Assembly (NCBI RefSeq): GCF_002944405.1
Contig: NZ_CP024308.1
Coordinates: forward strand, 310,001-374,000
DNA length: 64,000 nucleotides
Direction: 5' to 3'
From: Sinorhizobium fredii
GTDB taxonomy: Bacteria > Pseudomonadota > Alphaproteobacteria > Rhizobiales > Rhizobiaceae
Made by a program: the position numbers and the translations under genes
The notes under the pieces: generated by a model
What the model saw: the letters and a program-made list of their open reading frames with translations, nothing else
Databases searched by the model: none
Told to the model about the DNA's origin: nothing
Shown: one piece after another, positions 1 to 9,900 of the stretch
Layout of the letters: every line of letters starts with the position of its first letter
Numbering within the stretch: position 1 is the stretch's first letter

Positions 1-2
1 AC

Positions 3-256
3 TGGTCGAAGCTCACGGCGGAGCAGCAGAACCAGATCAAGCGGGATTGCAACACGATGCAAACCGCGGCGGCCGCGGGAGGCGGAAGCGCATCAGACTC
101 AAGCGGGTCAGCGGCTGGAACTACGCCCAGGTTTCGGGTGAAACCACTGCAAGCACGACCACTGGATCAACGTCATCCGGTTCGGCAGCGGGCACTTCCG
201 CCAGCGGCGGCACGATGACGGTCGCGCAACTCTGCACCATGGTCAACTCGATGTAG
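3..256 (+). pseudogene. 3' end of a small secreted-type protein gene, apparent frameshift
   Basis: The gene enters from the left edge. From position 3 the frame reads WSKLTAEQQNQIKRDCNTMQ and then a Ser/Gly/Ala-rich linker. The matching low-complexity linker and the C-terminus (ending AQLCTMVNSM, stop at 254-256) lie in another frame. The switch falls near 120-130 and fits loss of one base. The layout (W-x-x-L-T-x-E-Q-Q near an N-terminal Cys, then a Cys near the C-terminus) resembles small exported rhizobial proteins of unknown function; that comparison is from memory. A strong hairpin follows the stop. The break could be real or a sequence error. The upstream part is outside the window. Confidence 0.5.
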
Positions 257-265
257 AGCTGGCCA

Positions 266-304
266 GCGGTATCGCGGGAGACTCCGGCACTCTCGCGATA
301 CCGC
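266..304 (+). terminator. Strong hairpin after the partial gene
   Basis: Bases 266-280 (GCGGTATCGCGGGAG) pair with 290-304 (CTCTCGCGATACCGC) to give a 15-bp stem with one G-U pair and a 9-base loop. It starts 9 bases after the stop at 256. There is no clear T-run, so intrinsic termination is likely but not certain. It may also insulate the convergent gene ending at 349. Confidence 0.6.
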
Positions 305-348
305 CATCCGCAGGGGCAAATGCTTCTCAAAGCCAGACTCTATAGCCC

Positions 349-762
349 TCACGTGTGCTGGTGAGGCTCATCCGTGTGCCGCCCACCATATTGTTCGTCG
401 AGTTCTTTGATAAGGGTTTGGCCCTTCTTGCGATCCACCAGTTTAAGAAGCTCGTCCAGCTTTGCTTCCATTCGATCGGAACCCTCCTTCGATTGGGGAG
501 ATCCCACGAACAGCAGGAAGGCTAGCCCACCAACCTGCCAGAGCAACTGAAGGAATTCCGACTGCCAGTTTTCCAGCGTGTCGCGCGACATCTCAATGAT
601 GTAGCCGCCGGAGTCTGCCGGTTGCCCAAGAGCGCTCTGCTCGTCGACATACGCGAACCAGCCGAATATCCAGTGGCCGACGATGGACAAGGCAAAAAAA
701 GCGAACGTGATCCAGGCATAGCTATAGGCTCGCCAGATGGATCGTGATTTCGGTTCGATCAT
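349..762 (-). CDS. DUF6766-like membrane protein
   Basis: About 137 residues. The N-terminal half has a membrane segment (roughly 12-38, Phe/Ala/Ile rich) and an FGWFAYVDEQ stretch. The middle has a conserved-looking SRDTLENWQSEFLQLLWQVG segment leading into a second hydrophobic stretch (GGLAFLLFVG). The tail is charged and helical (SKEGSDRMEAKLDELLKLVD). This order matches what I recall of the DUF6766 family common in Rhizobiales, whose function is unknown. The open frame extends to 789, but the start at 762 (MIEPKSRS) puts the N-terminus nearer the family's usual one. Neither start has a clear ribosome site. It stands alone, convergent with the gene on its right edge of the window. Confidence 0.7.
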   Translation of the reverse strand: MIEPKSRSIWRAYSYAWITFAFFALSIVGHWIFGWFAYVDEQSALGQPADSGGYIIEMSRDTLENWQSEFLQLLWQVGGLAFLLFVGSPQSKEGSDRMEAKLDELLKLVDRKKGQTLIKELDEQYGGRHTDEPHQHT

Positions 763-966
763 GGGAAGACACCCTTGTGCTTTGCACATCCAGTTCTGTG
801 TACGTCAGAGAGGATGCAATCCTATGGACATTGCAATTTGCAGATCCAACGACGCCGCAGCACCTTTGTTCCTCCACGCTGGTTCAATCGAAATTGTCAT
901 CCTTCGCAGGCTAACACGAGCGCGCCGGCGCCGATCGACCCGGTAAGCTCGCGCAATGCGTTCCGT

Positions 967-1458
967 CTATTGCCCAGCCAGTTTCTGGGCATGTTCGAGG
1001 TGACGCTGAACAATCGGAGATGCCTTGGCCGCATGCGCTTTCAGGGGCTCACTGTCGCCGGTTTGGGCATAGCTTTGCATGAGCTTCAGAGCCTCCTGGT
1101 GCGCCATGAGTTGGGCTTCGATGTAGGCCTTGTCGAAAGCATCGCCTTGCGCATTCTGGAGTTTGTTCAATTGTGCGGCGTGCTTGTCGATCATCTGGGT
1201 CGGAACAGTGATTTTTGCGTCTGCGGCGGCAACCTTCAGCTCCTGGCTCGCTTTCGTATGGTCGGCGACCATCATTTCAGCGAACTGCTGAACACTTGCC
1301 TCCTTGCTGTTCTTGGCGGCGAGCTGGCCGGATTGCACCTCGAACATATCGGAGCTCGCAGCCATGGTTACGAACCCCTCCGACGACATCTGTTGCGCGT
1401 TGACGTGTGACGCACCGGCTATCAGTGCAGCGGCGATGGCGATGTTGATCACTCGCAT
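967..1458 (-). CDS. DUF4142 family exported protein
   Basis: 163 residues. A signal peptide is clear (MRVINIAIAAALIAGASHVNA, cut near residue 21). The mature part is helical and Ala/Gln/Lys rich, with the DUF4142 layout: FVTMAASSDMFEVQSGQLAA, then SVQQFAEMMVADHTKASQEL, then a KLQNAQGDAFDKAYIEAQ region and AHQEALKLMQSYA. Family members are periplasmic or outer-membrane-associated four-helix proteins that often lie beside stress genes; no reaction is known. An upstream CCGGAGG-like site precedes the ATG. It appears to be a single-gene unit. Confidence 0.85.
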   Translation of the reverse strand: MRVINIAIAAALIAGASHVNAQQMSSEGFVTMAASSDMFEVQSGQLAAKNSKEASVQQFAEMMVADHTKASQELKVAAADAKITVPTQMIDKHAAQLNKLQNAQGDAFDKAYIEAQLMAHQEALKLMQSYAQTGDSEPLKAHAAKASPIVQRHLEHAQKLAGQ

Positions 1459-2007
1459 GTTTACCTCCGGGGGCTTGGCTTGCGAAGAATGTTCCCAACC
1501 TCAAAAGAGCTATGATGTTCCCCGCACGCGTCACCTCTTAAATTCGCTGGAGCTGCGGCTGCGTCAGCAGACGTACTTGACGAAATCCGACGCTCGGCAG
1601 GCGCGTGTAGCTGCCGGGCGGCCGCTTTCCGAAACGACCTCCGGAAACGCATCAATGCCGTCGACGCACTAGGGCAATCAAAGCCGGAGCGTGACTGCGA
1701 CGAGCCTCCGCAAACGGCATCGCTGCTTCTATGCCGTCGTCTATGAAGGATCGTCTCACTACCTCCGCTGTCCGAAGCCTCGACAACGCCGCACGGCAGC
1801 CTCTGACGGCTCGGTGGAAGCGCCTCCGATGGTTCGGCCACTCGTGTTCGAAGAAGTGGAGCGCGTCATAAGGGCCGGAACGGTCGTTCTATGCCGTTCT
1901 GAAGTTTTACCGAGAAGGGTACGCGCCAGGATCTCCTTCACTGGAACCTCATCGGTCAGCCCAATCGACTGACGAATGTGCAGGTTGTGTCATCCACGGG
2001 TGCATTT
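1459..2007. other. Gap with no supported gene
   Basis: About 550 bases between the DUF4142 gene and the next leftward-reading frame. Open frames on both strands are short, lack ribosome sites and show mixed third-position base use. Nothing here was recognised. Confidence 0.5.
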
Positions 2008-2265
2008 TCATATCAGCCGGAATCGCTTTGCGTGCTGCAAGGCCGCCCCTGCTATGCTAGGCCTCGAATTAGGGGGTGAATACAAATCGTGCAACGCTGC
2101 CTCATCAAAGCGGCTTTCATGCTCGGAAATTTTGGGCAAAAAGCCCCAAAAAGCGGATTGTCGAGGCGGCCTGGTGTGCTCGCTTCGCAGCGGCCCGAAC
2201 CACAGCAGAACCACTGCCGCCTCCAGCGGCAGGGCCATGACGACGATGAGCACCACGCCTTCCAT
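2008..2265 (-). CDS. Possible small membrane protein
   Basis: 85 codons, starting 28 bases after the ferritin-like gene and read the same way, so it could be its second cistron. The first 27 residues form a hydrophobic segment (GVVLIVVMALPLEAAVVLLWFG) followed by a basic stretch. The rest is unremarkable. The ribosome site is poor (AGAGG very close to the ATG). A small hairpin (2276-2290) lies between the two genes. No family recognised; it may not be real. Confidence 0.3.
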   Translation of the reverse strand: MEGVVLIVVMALPLEAAVVLLWFGPLRSEHTRPPRQSAFWGFLPKISEHESRFDEAALHDLYSPPNSRPSIAGAALQHAKRFRLI

Positions 2266-2293
2266 GGGCCTCTTCGAGGAGCGAAACGCTCCA

Positions 2294-2797
2294 TTAGTGT
2301 TTGGCGGTCAACCCTTGCTGATCGCGTTCGAGGAACTTGCGGGTGATAGCGGCAGCGTGTTCGTCGAGCCATTGCGCCATGGCGAGCTCCTGCTGCAGGA
2401 TTGTTTCGCAAACCCGTTTGGTCTCCTGGTCGCCGGCATAGTCGGCCGCGGCGATGAGGATCTTGTAGCTGGCGATTTCCATCTGCTCGAAGGTGTAGCT
2501 GGCAAGCGAGCCCTTGACGACCTCGTCATTGACGAACAGTCCACTCAGGCCTTGGCCGAACGCTACAATCTTCCCAGTGATGTCCTTGATACTGGAAGCG
2601 CCGCCGGTCCGTTCGAGGCACCGATCAAGCATGACGATCTGATCGCGGGTTTCCTGAAGGTGTTTGTCGATCCGTGCTTTGAGCTCGGGGTAGTTTTCCA
2701 ATCTTGCGGACTGGCTGGTGAGCATTGTGATTGCCTGCTCTTCCATGGCGCGTGCATCCCTTAGCCAGGCATGGAGATGATCGGCCGGTGTGCCCAT
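2294..2797 (-). CDS. DUF892 (YciE/YciF-type) ferritin-like protein
   Basis: 167 residues, all helical, with no signal peptide. The pattern is that of the DUF892 family: HAWLRDARAMEEQAITML, then KARIDKHLQETRDQIVMLDRC, GKIVAFGQGLSGLF, FEQMEIASYKILIAAADYAG and ETILQQELAMAQWLDEHA. Glu/His residues repeat in the spacing of a ferritin-like di-iron bundle (E, ExxH and Q/E positions). The family is cytoplasmic and stress-linked; its chemistry is not settled. The ATG is preceded by GGAAGGGAC. It is the first gene of a leftward unit, divergent from the membrane protein at 3008. Confidence 0.85.
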   Translation of the reverse strand: MGTPADHLHAWLRDARAMEEQAITMLTSQSARLENYPELKARIDKHLQETRDQIVMLDRCLERTGGASSIKDITGKIVAFGQGLSGLFVNDEVVKGSLASYTFEQMEIASYKILIAAADYAGDQETKRVCETILQQELAMAQWLDEHAAAITRKFLERDQQGLTAKH

Positions 2798-3007
2798 TGT
2801 CCCTTCCTTTCGCCCTCACACTTCATCCTTCCTGCAACGTAGAACCTGAGGCCCCGGGAAAAGGTTCCGTTCCATGATCACGGCTCCACAGCATCAGCGG
2901 CACATGAACTGGCGGGGACGGTATGATGCACAGGAACTTCCGGATCAACTGCTTGTTAGAACGGCAATTCGATCGCCACTGCGACGTTAGGCCCCTCAGG
3001 AGTCAAG

Positions 3008-3484
3008 ATGCGCATGATCTTTGGAGCAGTTGCCGGCCTATGCGCCACGATGGTGATGACAATGGCAATGCGCCGACTATACGCCATGCTGCCCCCGGGT
3101 GAGCGCTATCCGCTTCCTCCGTCGGAAATCCTGGTGAGCCTGTGCGGTTCGACGAATGACAGAGCGCATACCACTCGAACAGTTTTGGCCCATTTTCTTT
3201 ACGGAAGTCTTTCGGGCGCCATCTACCCGCTCGTCCGAAGCAAGCTAGAGGGGCCAGGCTACGGCCTCGCGATCTGGGCTGCGAGTTACCTCGGATGGAT
3301 CCCGGCCGCCGGGATACTTGCTCCGGCGACAGAGCATCCCTTGTCACGCAATCTGCTGATGCTCGTCGCACACGTCGCGTGGGGCACAGCGCTGGCGGCG
3401 GGCTTTCGCGAACTAGAGCTCTCTCGAAATGACATATTCACCCGAGATCCGGCGCCTGACGTCCGCTCGCGACAAATCACCTGA
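3008..3484 (+). CDS. Integral membrane protein of unknown function
   Basis: 158 residues with about four hydrophobic stretches: residues 4-22 (FGAVAGLCATMVMTMAM), 60-75, 84-105 and 117-132. The opening and the PLPPSEI and LAHFLYGSLSGAIYPL segments resemble DUF1440/DUF6789-type membrane proteins; the exact family is uncertain. Start chosen because AGGAG (2998-3002) lies five bases before the ATG. It is divergent from the DUF892 gene, and the shared upstream region is about 210 bases. Confidence 0.7.
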   Translation: MRMIFGAVAGLCATMVMTMAMRRLYAMLPPGERYPLPPSEILVSLCGSTNDRAHTTRTVLAHFLYGSLSGAIYPLVRSKLEGPGYGLAIWAASYLGWIPAAGILAPATEHPLSRNLLMLVAHVAWGTALAAGFRELELSRNDIFTRDPAPDVRSRQIT

Positions 3485-3628
3485 CGCCGAAAGGCATTCC
3501 GACGAGCTGAGCTGGGCTGAAGCGCAACCTCCTTCGGCCGGACGACCACTCAAGTTTCTGCTTCGTGCCGGAACATCTTCCTCTTTGCTCGGTTCTTCTC
3601 CGGTCAGCGGGTGACCGAGGAGGCTACC

Positions 3629-3811
3629 ATGATCACTCCCGAGGAATTGGAAGACCGTATTCGTCGACGCGCCCATGAGATCTGGGAGCGCGAAGGCCGG
3701 ACCTATGGAAATCACGAGGGCCACTGGCTCCGAGCTACGAAGGAAATCGAGGACGAAGAGCAGGCCAAACTTCCAAAGAGAAACCGCCGGAAAGCACCGT
3801 CGCCGCACTAG
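3629..3811 (+). CDS. DUF2934 protein
   Basis: 60 residues. The core ITPEELEDRIRRRAHEIWER, followed by GRTYGNHEGHWLRATKEIE, is the DUF2934 motif (short helical protein, often in rhizobia beside stress genes, function unknown). The tail is basic (PKRNRRKAPSPH). The ATG at 3629 is preferred over an in-frame GTG at 3611 because GAGGAGG sits at 3617-3623. Confidence 0.8.
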   Translation: MITPEELEDRIRRRAHEIWEREGRTYGNHEGHWLRATKEIEDEEQAKLPKRNRRKAPSPH

Positions 3812-4027
3812 TTTGGTGACGCCGGCGCCGATCAGCGCCGAGAGGAGCGTATGTTCGCTAGGCTGCACTTCGTGCATCGAAAGAACAGAGCAGCGCCCAA
3901 CTGACTTGACCGCGATCCTTGAGCGGGCGTCCATGCACTGGGAAGCACGGAAAGGCGGGTTCCACCAAGGCAGTCCTGTTCTTGTCAGCGCCAGCATATG
4001 CGAGGAAGCAATCTCCACTCCTGCAAC

Positions 4028-4927
4028 TCAGGGCTGCCTGTACTCACCGCCCGTTCGTTCGGCGGCGGGTCTCTCCGCGTACTTCCCTCCCTCAGGCACG
4101 GCCACACGGTCGAAATTAGAGGCGAGCCGATGGAGTGCGTCACGCATCTGCACGCCCTGCATGGCAGGGCCGTGACCGGTGACCACCCTGTCGGGCTCAA
4201 GCGATGCGAGCAGTTCGACCGAGCTGCGGGCATTGTCCCAATGCGTCGTGTAGTACATCGGGGGACCGTGCATTTCCGGCTCCTGCACCGCGACGGCATA
4301 GGCGGACTCCTGCCGCGTCGTTATGAAGGCGTCTCCCGCGACGATCGTCCGGTCCGCCTCTCTCCAGAACGACACGTGACCAGGGGTGTGACCGGGCGTG
4401 TGAAGCCAGCGCCAGCCCGGCATATTCGGGACGCTGCCATCATCCGGTAGATTTTGTAGCCAACGGCTCACATCGACGGGGCCGCGCGGATAGAGCGGGG
4501 ACAGCATCGACATCAGGCCGCCGCCAACGGAGGGGTCTGGCGGAGGATAGGCGGCGCTGCCGTCGAGATAGGGTCGCTCGAGCCCGTGCGCATAAACGGG
4601 AGCCTCCCATTGATCGGAAATCTCTTCGAGAGCGCCGACGTGGTCGAAGTGACCATGCGTCATCACAATTGCGGCCGGCCGTGATTTTGCACCGAAACGT
4701 TCCTCGGCGGCCCGGGTAATGAGGCCGGTCGTCCCCATCACGCCGGCGTCGATCAGAACCCACTTGCGATCGCCGGCACCCGGGCTTCCGAAGAACACGA
4801 CATTGACAATGCCAAGGCGCCGGTAAGCGACGTCGGAGCACAGCTCCAAGGTGCCGTCGTCATTTGCCGTGTTGCTCGGCGGGTTCTCGGCGCGACTATG
4901 TGGATCGAGCGGTACTTGCTGGGCCAT
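4028..4927 (-). CDS. MBL-fold metallo-hydrolase
   Basis: 299 residues, no signal peptide. The metal motif THGHFDHVG is intact, followed by HTPGHTPGHVSFW (third His), GDAFITT (bridging Asp) and VVTGHGPAMQG (last His), so both metal sites look complete. The start at 4927 (MAQQVP) has AAGGAGG eight bases upstream; an in-frame ATG at 4969 lacks one. The layout is that of glyoxalase-II-like or lactonase-like MBL proteins, and the substrate cannot be told. It is a single gene with long non-coding flanks. Confidence 0.85.
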   Translation of the reverse strand: MAQQVPLDPHSRAENPPSNTANDDGTLELCSDVAYRRLGIVNVVFFGSPGAGDRKWVLIDAGVMGTTGLITRAAEERFGAKSRPAAIVMTHGHFDHVGALEEISDQWEAPVYAHGLERPYLDGSAAYPPPDPSVGGGLMSMLSPLYPRGPVDVSRWLQNLPDDGSVPNMPGWRWLHTPGHTPGHVSFWREADRTIVAGDAFITTRQESAYAVAVQEPEMHGPPMYYTTHWDNARSSVELLASLEPDRVVTGHGPAMQGVQMRDALHRLASNFDRVAVPEGGKYAERPAAERTGGEYRQP

Positions 4928-5690
4928 TTTCCCTGCCTCCTTCCGCTGGATAGAGAGGTGTCGAACCATCGCCGATGGGATTGGTTCCGAAGGGTCGGGT
5001 CACTCGCCGCATTTCGATCCTGACAGCCGAGGAGCAACGCACTGTCCAGCTCTTCTCGGCCACAAAAACGGAAGTCGGCCCCAAAAAGGCCTGCCACAGT
5101 GGGCCGGCCAATCCGCTCTAGGAGTAGAGAGCGGGGGAACAACATTCGAGGCCGCGTTGCCGAGCCCGCGTGGTCTCAGTCTAACGATCATTCCGCCGCG
5201 CGTGTCGGAGCAGCGTGGCGTAACGGCACTACTCATGCGCTACAGCTTGCTCGGGGCAGGCCGGTCTGTTGGCCATTGCCAAAGCGAGACCGTCTAGATC
5301 AGGACCACGCCCGCCGCGAACATCGGGTTGGTCCTCATTCGACCCCGCCTTCCTACCAGTTTCACTAAAGCGTCCGATTTCATTCGCTGCCGGCTTTGTC
5401 CACTCGAACGGTTGGACAACCCGACATCCATAGAGAACCGGCTGGCAAGCACCGGGTTCCAAGTGAGACACTATGCGCGCCTGAGTGTCCGCTTCAATCC
5501 TCGCGGACTACACCTTGGTAGAGGGCTATGGGGCACGCCTTCCTGCTGGAAATAATGTGTAGGCACCTCCGTCTGTTCCAAGGGGATACATTTATGAGTT
5601 AATCGAGAACAGAGCGAGAATTCTGGTTTTCCTCTGGCACCTCGAAGCGCCACCAAGCTTGCAACCAGCTCTGGACCAGGCGGCTGTTAA
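4928..5690. other. Long gap with no supported gene
   Basis: About 760 bases. Several short frames exist on both strands but none has a family match, ribosome site and even codon use together. A minus-strand stretch near 5500-5620 faintly recalls the N-terminus of Crp/Fnr regulators, but too weakly to call. Confidence 0.5.
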
Positions 5691-6713
5691 TTATTCAGTG
5701 CCCTCATGGTCGTCGGCGGTCCGCGCTTTGCCGAGCATAGCGCGACGCAATGTTTCCGCATGCTCGCGACCTTCATCGGCCCGCCGGCTGTTGACTGCGG
5801 CAGCGGCGTCTCGACCGCTGCGCCGCGCGTCTTCGGCCATTTTTTCACTGAGCGTCACCCTTTCCTCGATGATGCGTAGCGCAACCCGCATCGCCTCGTC
5901 GACGGAACCCTCGGACTCGGCCGCCAGCGTGTCGGAGGTGTAGGCATGGCCGACCTGACAACGGAAGCGGAGCGGCGGCCAGCTCTTGACCTGTGAAAGA
6001 ACGCCGCCGCAGGCGGGGCAGGACATTGGAACGACATCGGCCATCATTGCGATCCTTTCAGCGTCGACCTGCCGGCCAAGGGCGATATCGACCTCGAGCC
6101 TGAGGTCGTCCGGCACGGGAACCGGCGGCCCGGCCTCCTCGCTCGTGAGCTTGACAAGGAGTTGAGGCAGATCCGCAAGTGAAGCGCGATAGTCGACGTC
6201 GCTCGCCTTCAAGGCTCCGAGCGGCATGTCGGGCGCCGCCGCATCCTGCGGATTCTGCACCACGGTAACGCCGCCGCAGCGCTTCAGATCGGCAAGACCC
6301 GCCGCACCGTCGTTCAACATGCCGGTCAGGACCACTCCGACCGCTCGGGTGCCATGAGTCATGCCGACGGATCTGAAGAGGGGATCGACCGCCGGCCGGG
6401 CCAGGTTCTCGCGCGGTCCCCGACCAAGTCTGACAACGCCGTCGACGACGAGAAGATGGTGGTCTGCAGGTGCCACATAGACACGACCAGGCTCGACTCG
6501 CTCGCCATCGTCAGGCATTGTGACGGGAAGGGCCGTATGCTCGCTGAAGATATCTGCGAGCAGATTGTTTCCGCGCGCACCGACGTGGATGACGATGAAC
6601 ACGGCGGCCGCGAGGTCGGAAGGAAGCCCACCGAGCAATTGCTTCAGGGCGGCAACCGCTCCCACCGACCCTCCAATGGCTATGACATCGCGGCGGCCCA
6701 TCGCATGCTCCAT
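5691..6713 (-). CDS. cheB: CheB-type protein-glutamate methylesterase
   Basis: 340 residues with no receiver domain. The catalytic triad of the CheB domain is visible: Ser in IAIGGSVGAVAAL (near 16), His in FIVIHVG (near 43) and Asp in VVLTGMLNDGAAGL (near 140). The C-terminal 130 residues hold a Cys-x2-Cys (SCPACGG) and FRCQVGHAY, a zinc-ribbon-like insert common in stand-alone CheB proteins. The helical tail follows. Family role: removal of methyl groups from chemoreceptors or receptor-like proteins. It is divergent from the CheB-CheR-kinase fusion at 6953, so the two probably share a pathway. Confidence 0.85.
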   Translation of the reverse strand: MEHAMGRRDVIAIGGSVGAVAALKQLLGGLPSDLAAAVFIVIHVGARGNNLLADIFSEHTALPVTMPDDGERVEPGRVYVAPADHHLLVVDGVVRLGRGPRENLARPAVDPLFRSVGMTHGTRAVGVVLTGMLNDGAAGLADLKRCGGVTVVQNPQDAAAPDMPLGALKASDVDYRASLADLPQLLVKLTSEEAGPPVPVPDDLRLEVDIALGRQVDAERIAMMADVVPMSCPACGGVLSQVKSWPPLRFRCQVGHAYTSDTLAAESEGSVDEAMRVALRIIEERVTLSEKMAEDARRSGRDAAAAVNSRRADEGREHAETLRRAMLGKARTADDHEGTE

Positions 6714-6952
6714 TTGCCCTACAACGTTCCACGAGCGGATAGGTTCGATGTCGAGTTGATTGCGCGCCCTTCATCCTGGCAGGCAAGGGAAGATTTTCCC
6801 AAAACCCCTATTGGGTCCTTTCATCCGCTGCTATAAAAAATAACGCTGGGGCCGCCGTTCGAAGTAGAATGGCCGCCAATTTCGAATCCCGCAGTGGAGG
6901 CACGTCGAGCCGAGATCGTGGCTGATCAGGCGATGTTGCCGGGAGGTTAAGC

Positions 6953-9900
6953 ATGGACCAGAAATTGGATCCGCCGATTGTCGGAATTGGGGCTTCTGCA
7001 GGAGGCGTCCAGGCACTTCAGACCTTCTTCGATCACATGTCGACCGATACCGGCGCGGCTTTCGTGGTCATCATCCATCTTGATCCGCGTGCCCGCAGTG
7101 AGCTCGCCAATATCCTGGCGTCCCGCACCCAGATGCCGGTGACGCAGGTCGACGACACGGCGAAGCTCGAGGACAACCACGTCTACGTCATTGCGCCGAA
7201 TCGGCGGCTGAAGATTGCCGACGGTACGATTGCCGCGCTTGAGTTCGAAGAGACGCGCGCGGCTCGCGCTCCAATCGACTTTTTCTTTCGATCGCTCGCC
7301 GAACACAATGGGACCGGCTTTGCCGTCATTCTCACCGGTGCAGGTGCAGATGGTGCGGTCGGCGTCAAGGCCATCAAGGAGGCCGGCGGCATTGTCCTGG
7401 TGCAGGATCCGAACGAGGCTGAATATGCCTCCATGCCCCGCAATGCCATTGCGACCGAAGTGGCCGATTTCGTGCTTCCCGTCACCGAGCTTTCCGAGCG
7501 CCTGATCGAGTTGCTCGCCAGCCGCGACGCACTTCCCTCCCACCCGATCCGATCCAGCGACGAAGATCTGCTGGCGCGAATCCTGGCGCATGTGCGCGTT
7601 AGGACCGGTCACGATTTCTCGCAATACAAGCGGGCCACGATCTTGCGCCGCATCGGCCGCCGGGCGCAGGTCACCAGGAAAGAAACGCTTGCCGACTATT
7701 ACGCCTATATGCGCGAGAATCCGGAAGAAGCGCAGGCGCTTTTCAGCGATTTCCTGATTTCGGTTACGACGTTCTTTCGCGACCCGGCGGCGTTTCAATC
7801 GCTGGCCGAGAACGCCATCCCGCAACTGTTCGACGGGAAGGAAGCCGGCGACAGCATTCGGGTCTGGGTTCCCGGTTGCGCCACGGGCGAGGAAACCTAC
7901 ACGGTCGGCATTCTTCTGCTCGAGGAAGCGGCGCGCCGCGATCTCGCGGCCGACATCCAGGTCTTCGGCTCCGATCTTGATGTCGGCGCTCTGGCGATCG
8001 CCCGCGAAGGGCGCTTTCCCGCGACGATCGAAACCGACCTTAGCGAGGAAAGACTGCGGCGGTTCTTCCAGCGGGAAGGCGATCATTATCGCGTGCGCCG
8101 GGAGCTGCGCGACGTCGTGCTGTTTGCCAGCCATAGCCTGCTCAGGGACCCGCCCTTTTCCCATCTCGACATGATCTCCTGCCGCAACCTGTTGATCTAT
8201 CTCGATCGGCAGCTTCAGCAGCAGGCCTGCCAAACGTTTCATTACGCCCTCAACCCGGGAGGCTTCCTCTTCCTGGGGTCGTCGGAAAGTGCCGACAACC
8301 CGAACGGGCTCTTCCGCACGGTCGATCGGGAGGCACGCATCTACAGGTCGGTGCCAGGCGCCGGCGATCGCCGCCCGGTGCTGCCCGTGCTGCTCGGTGC
8401 GCACCATGGGGTGGAGCGGACACCGGTGGTCGCACGACCGCCCTTGGCGGCCGGGAGCGTCAGTGACGCAGCCTTGCACCGGCAGATGCTCGAAAAAATC
8501 GCCCCGCCAAGCATGGTCGTGGATGAAAGCCATCGGGCGGTCCATCTCTCCGAGAACGCCGGCCGCTTTCTGCAGCCATCCGGCGGACCGGTCAGCACCG
8601 ATGCCACGGACCTCGTGCGCGAGGAATTTCGCTTCGACCTCCGGGCGGCGCTGCACCGTGCCTTCGAGCGCAACGAAGCGACGCTCAGCATGCCGATCCT
8701 CGCTCACCTCGATGGACACCCTCATCGCGTCTATCTCCAGGTAAAGCCGGTCCTTCAAGGAACCGACCCGACGCGCCATGCCCTGGTGTTGTTCATCGAA
8801 GGCGATGTGCTGGACCCTTCCGAAGACGCCGTCGAGTCGTCGAACGGTCGCGTGCCGACCAATCTGGCGGTCCGGCAATTGCAGGAGGAACTGCAGCTCG
8901 CCCAGAACCGGCTTCGGGCGACCAGAGAGGAATCGGAAGCGGCCAACGAGGAACTGCGCGCCGCAAACGAAGAGCTCCAGTCGATGAACGAGGAGTATCG
9001 GTCGACGGCGGAAGAGCTCGAGACGAGCAAGGAGGAACTGCAGTCGATCAACGAAGAGCTGCAGACTGTCAACAACGAGCTCAAGCTGAAGCTGGAAAGC
9101 GTGTCCCGTGCGCACAGTGATTTGCAGAATTTGATGGCCGCGACCGATGTCGCGACACTTTTCCTCAACCCGTCGCTCCGCATCAAGCGCTTCACGCCGC
9201 GCCTGATGGAGATTTTCAACGTCACCCAGAATGACGAAGGACGGCCGATCACCGACTTTACGCATCATCTCGAATACGAGAACCTGGCGGAAGATGCGCG
9301 CTCCATATTGGAGGACCTCGCTCCTGTCGAACGGGAAGTCAAGAGCCGCAACGACGGTTGGTATCTCGTGCGGATGCGTCCCTATCGCACCATCGACGAC
9401 AAGATCGATGGAGTGGTGGCGACATTTGTCGACGTGACCCAGCGCCGCAAGGCCGAAGAGATGGCGCGAGAAAGCAAGCAGCGCCTCGAGCAGGAAATGC
9501 GGCTGGTCGAGCTCTCACGCTCGCCGATCTTCGTGTGGGATTTCGACGACGGCATCAAACAGTGGAATCGAGGCAGCGAGGAGCTTTACGGCTATTCGCG
9601 CGAGGAGGTCGTCGGGAAACAAAAGGAAGAGCTGCTCAAGACGGTCGTGCCGGGCTCGTCATTCAACGTGCTGCGGCAGGCCCTCCTTGAAAAGGGCCAT
9701 TGGAGCGGCGAACTGAACCATACGACAAAGGACGGGCAGGTGCTGACGGTGGAGAGCCAGATCGAGCTCCTGCCGCTCGGCGACCGACGCCTTGTCCTCG
9801 AAAGCACCCGCGACGTCACAGACCGCAAACGCTGGGAGCGGCGCCGGCAGCTCCTGCTGAACGAACTCAGCCACCGCGTGAAGAACACGCTTGCCGTCGT

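Noticed and set aside
1541..1743. Plus-strand open frame without a start codon in the gap after the DUF4142 gene
   Set aside because: No ATG/GTG with a ribosome site, mixed third-position bases and no family resemblance.
2276..2290. Short hairpin GGAGCG-AAA-CGCTCC as a terminator
   Set aside because: Six-bp stem with a 3-base loop and no T-run; too weak to call.
5471..5656. Minus-strand frame faintly like a Crp/Fnr N-terminus
   Set aside because: Only a few residues (THYFQQEGV) agree, and no helix-turn-helix follows.
6947..9268. A 773-codon minus-strand frame opposite the CheB-CheR kinase gene
   Set aside because: It mirrors a gene with many clear motifs; its own product has the Arg/Gly/His-rich make-up of a shadow.
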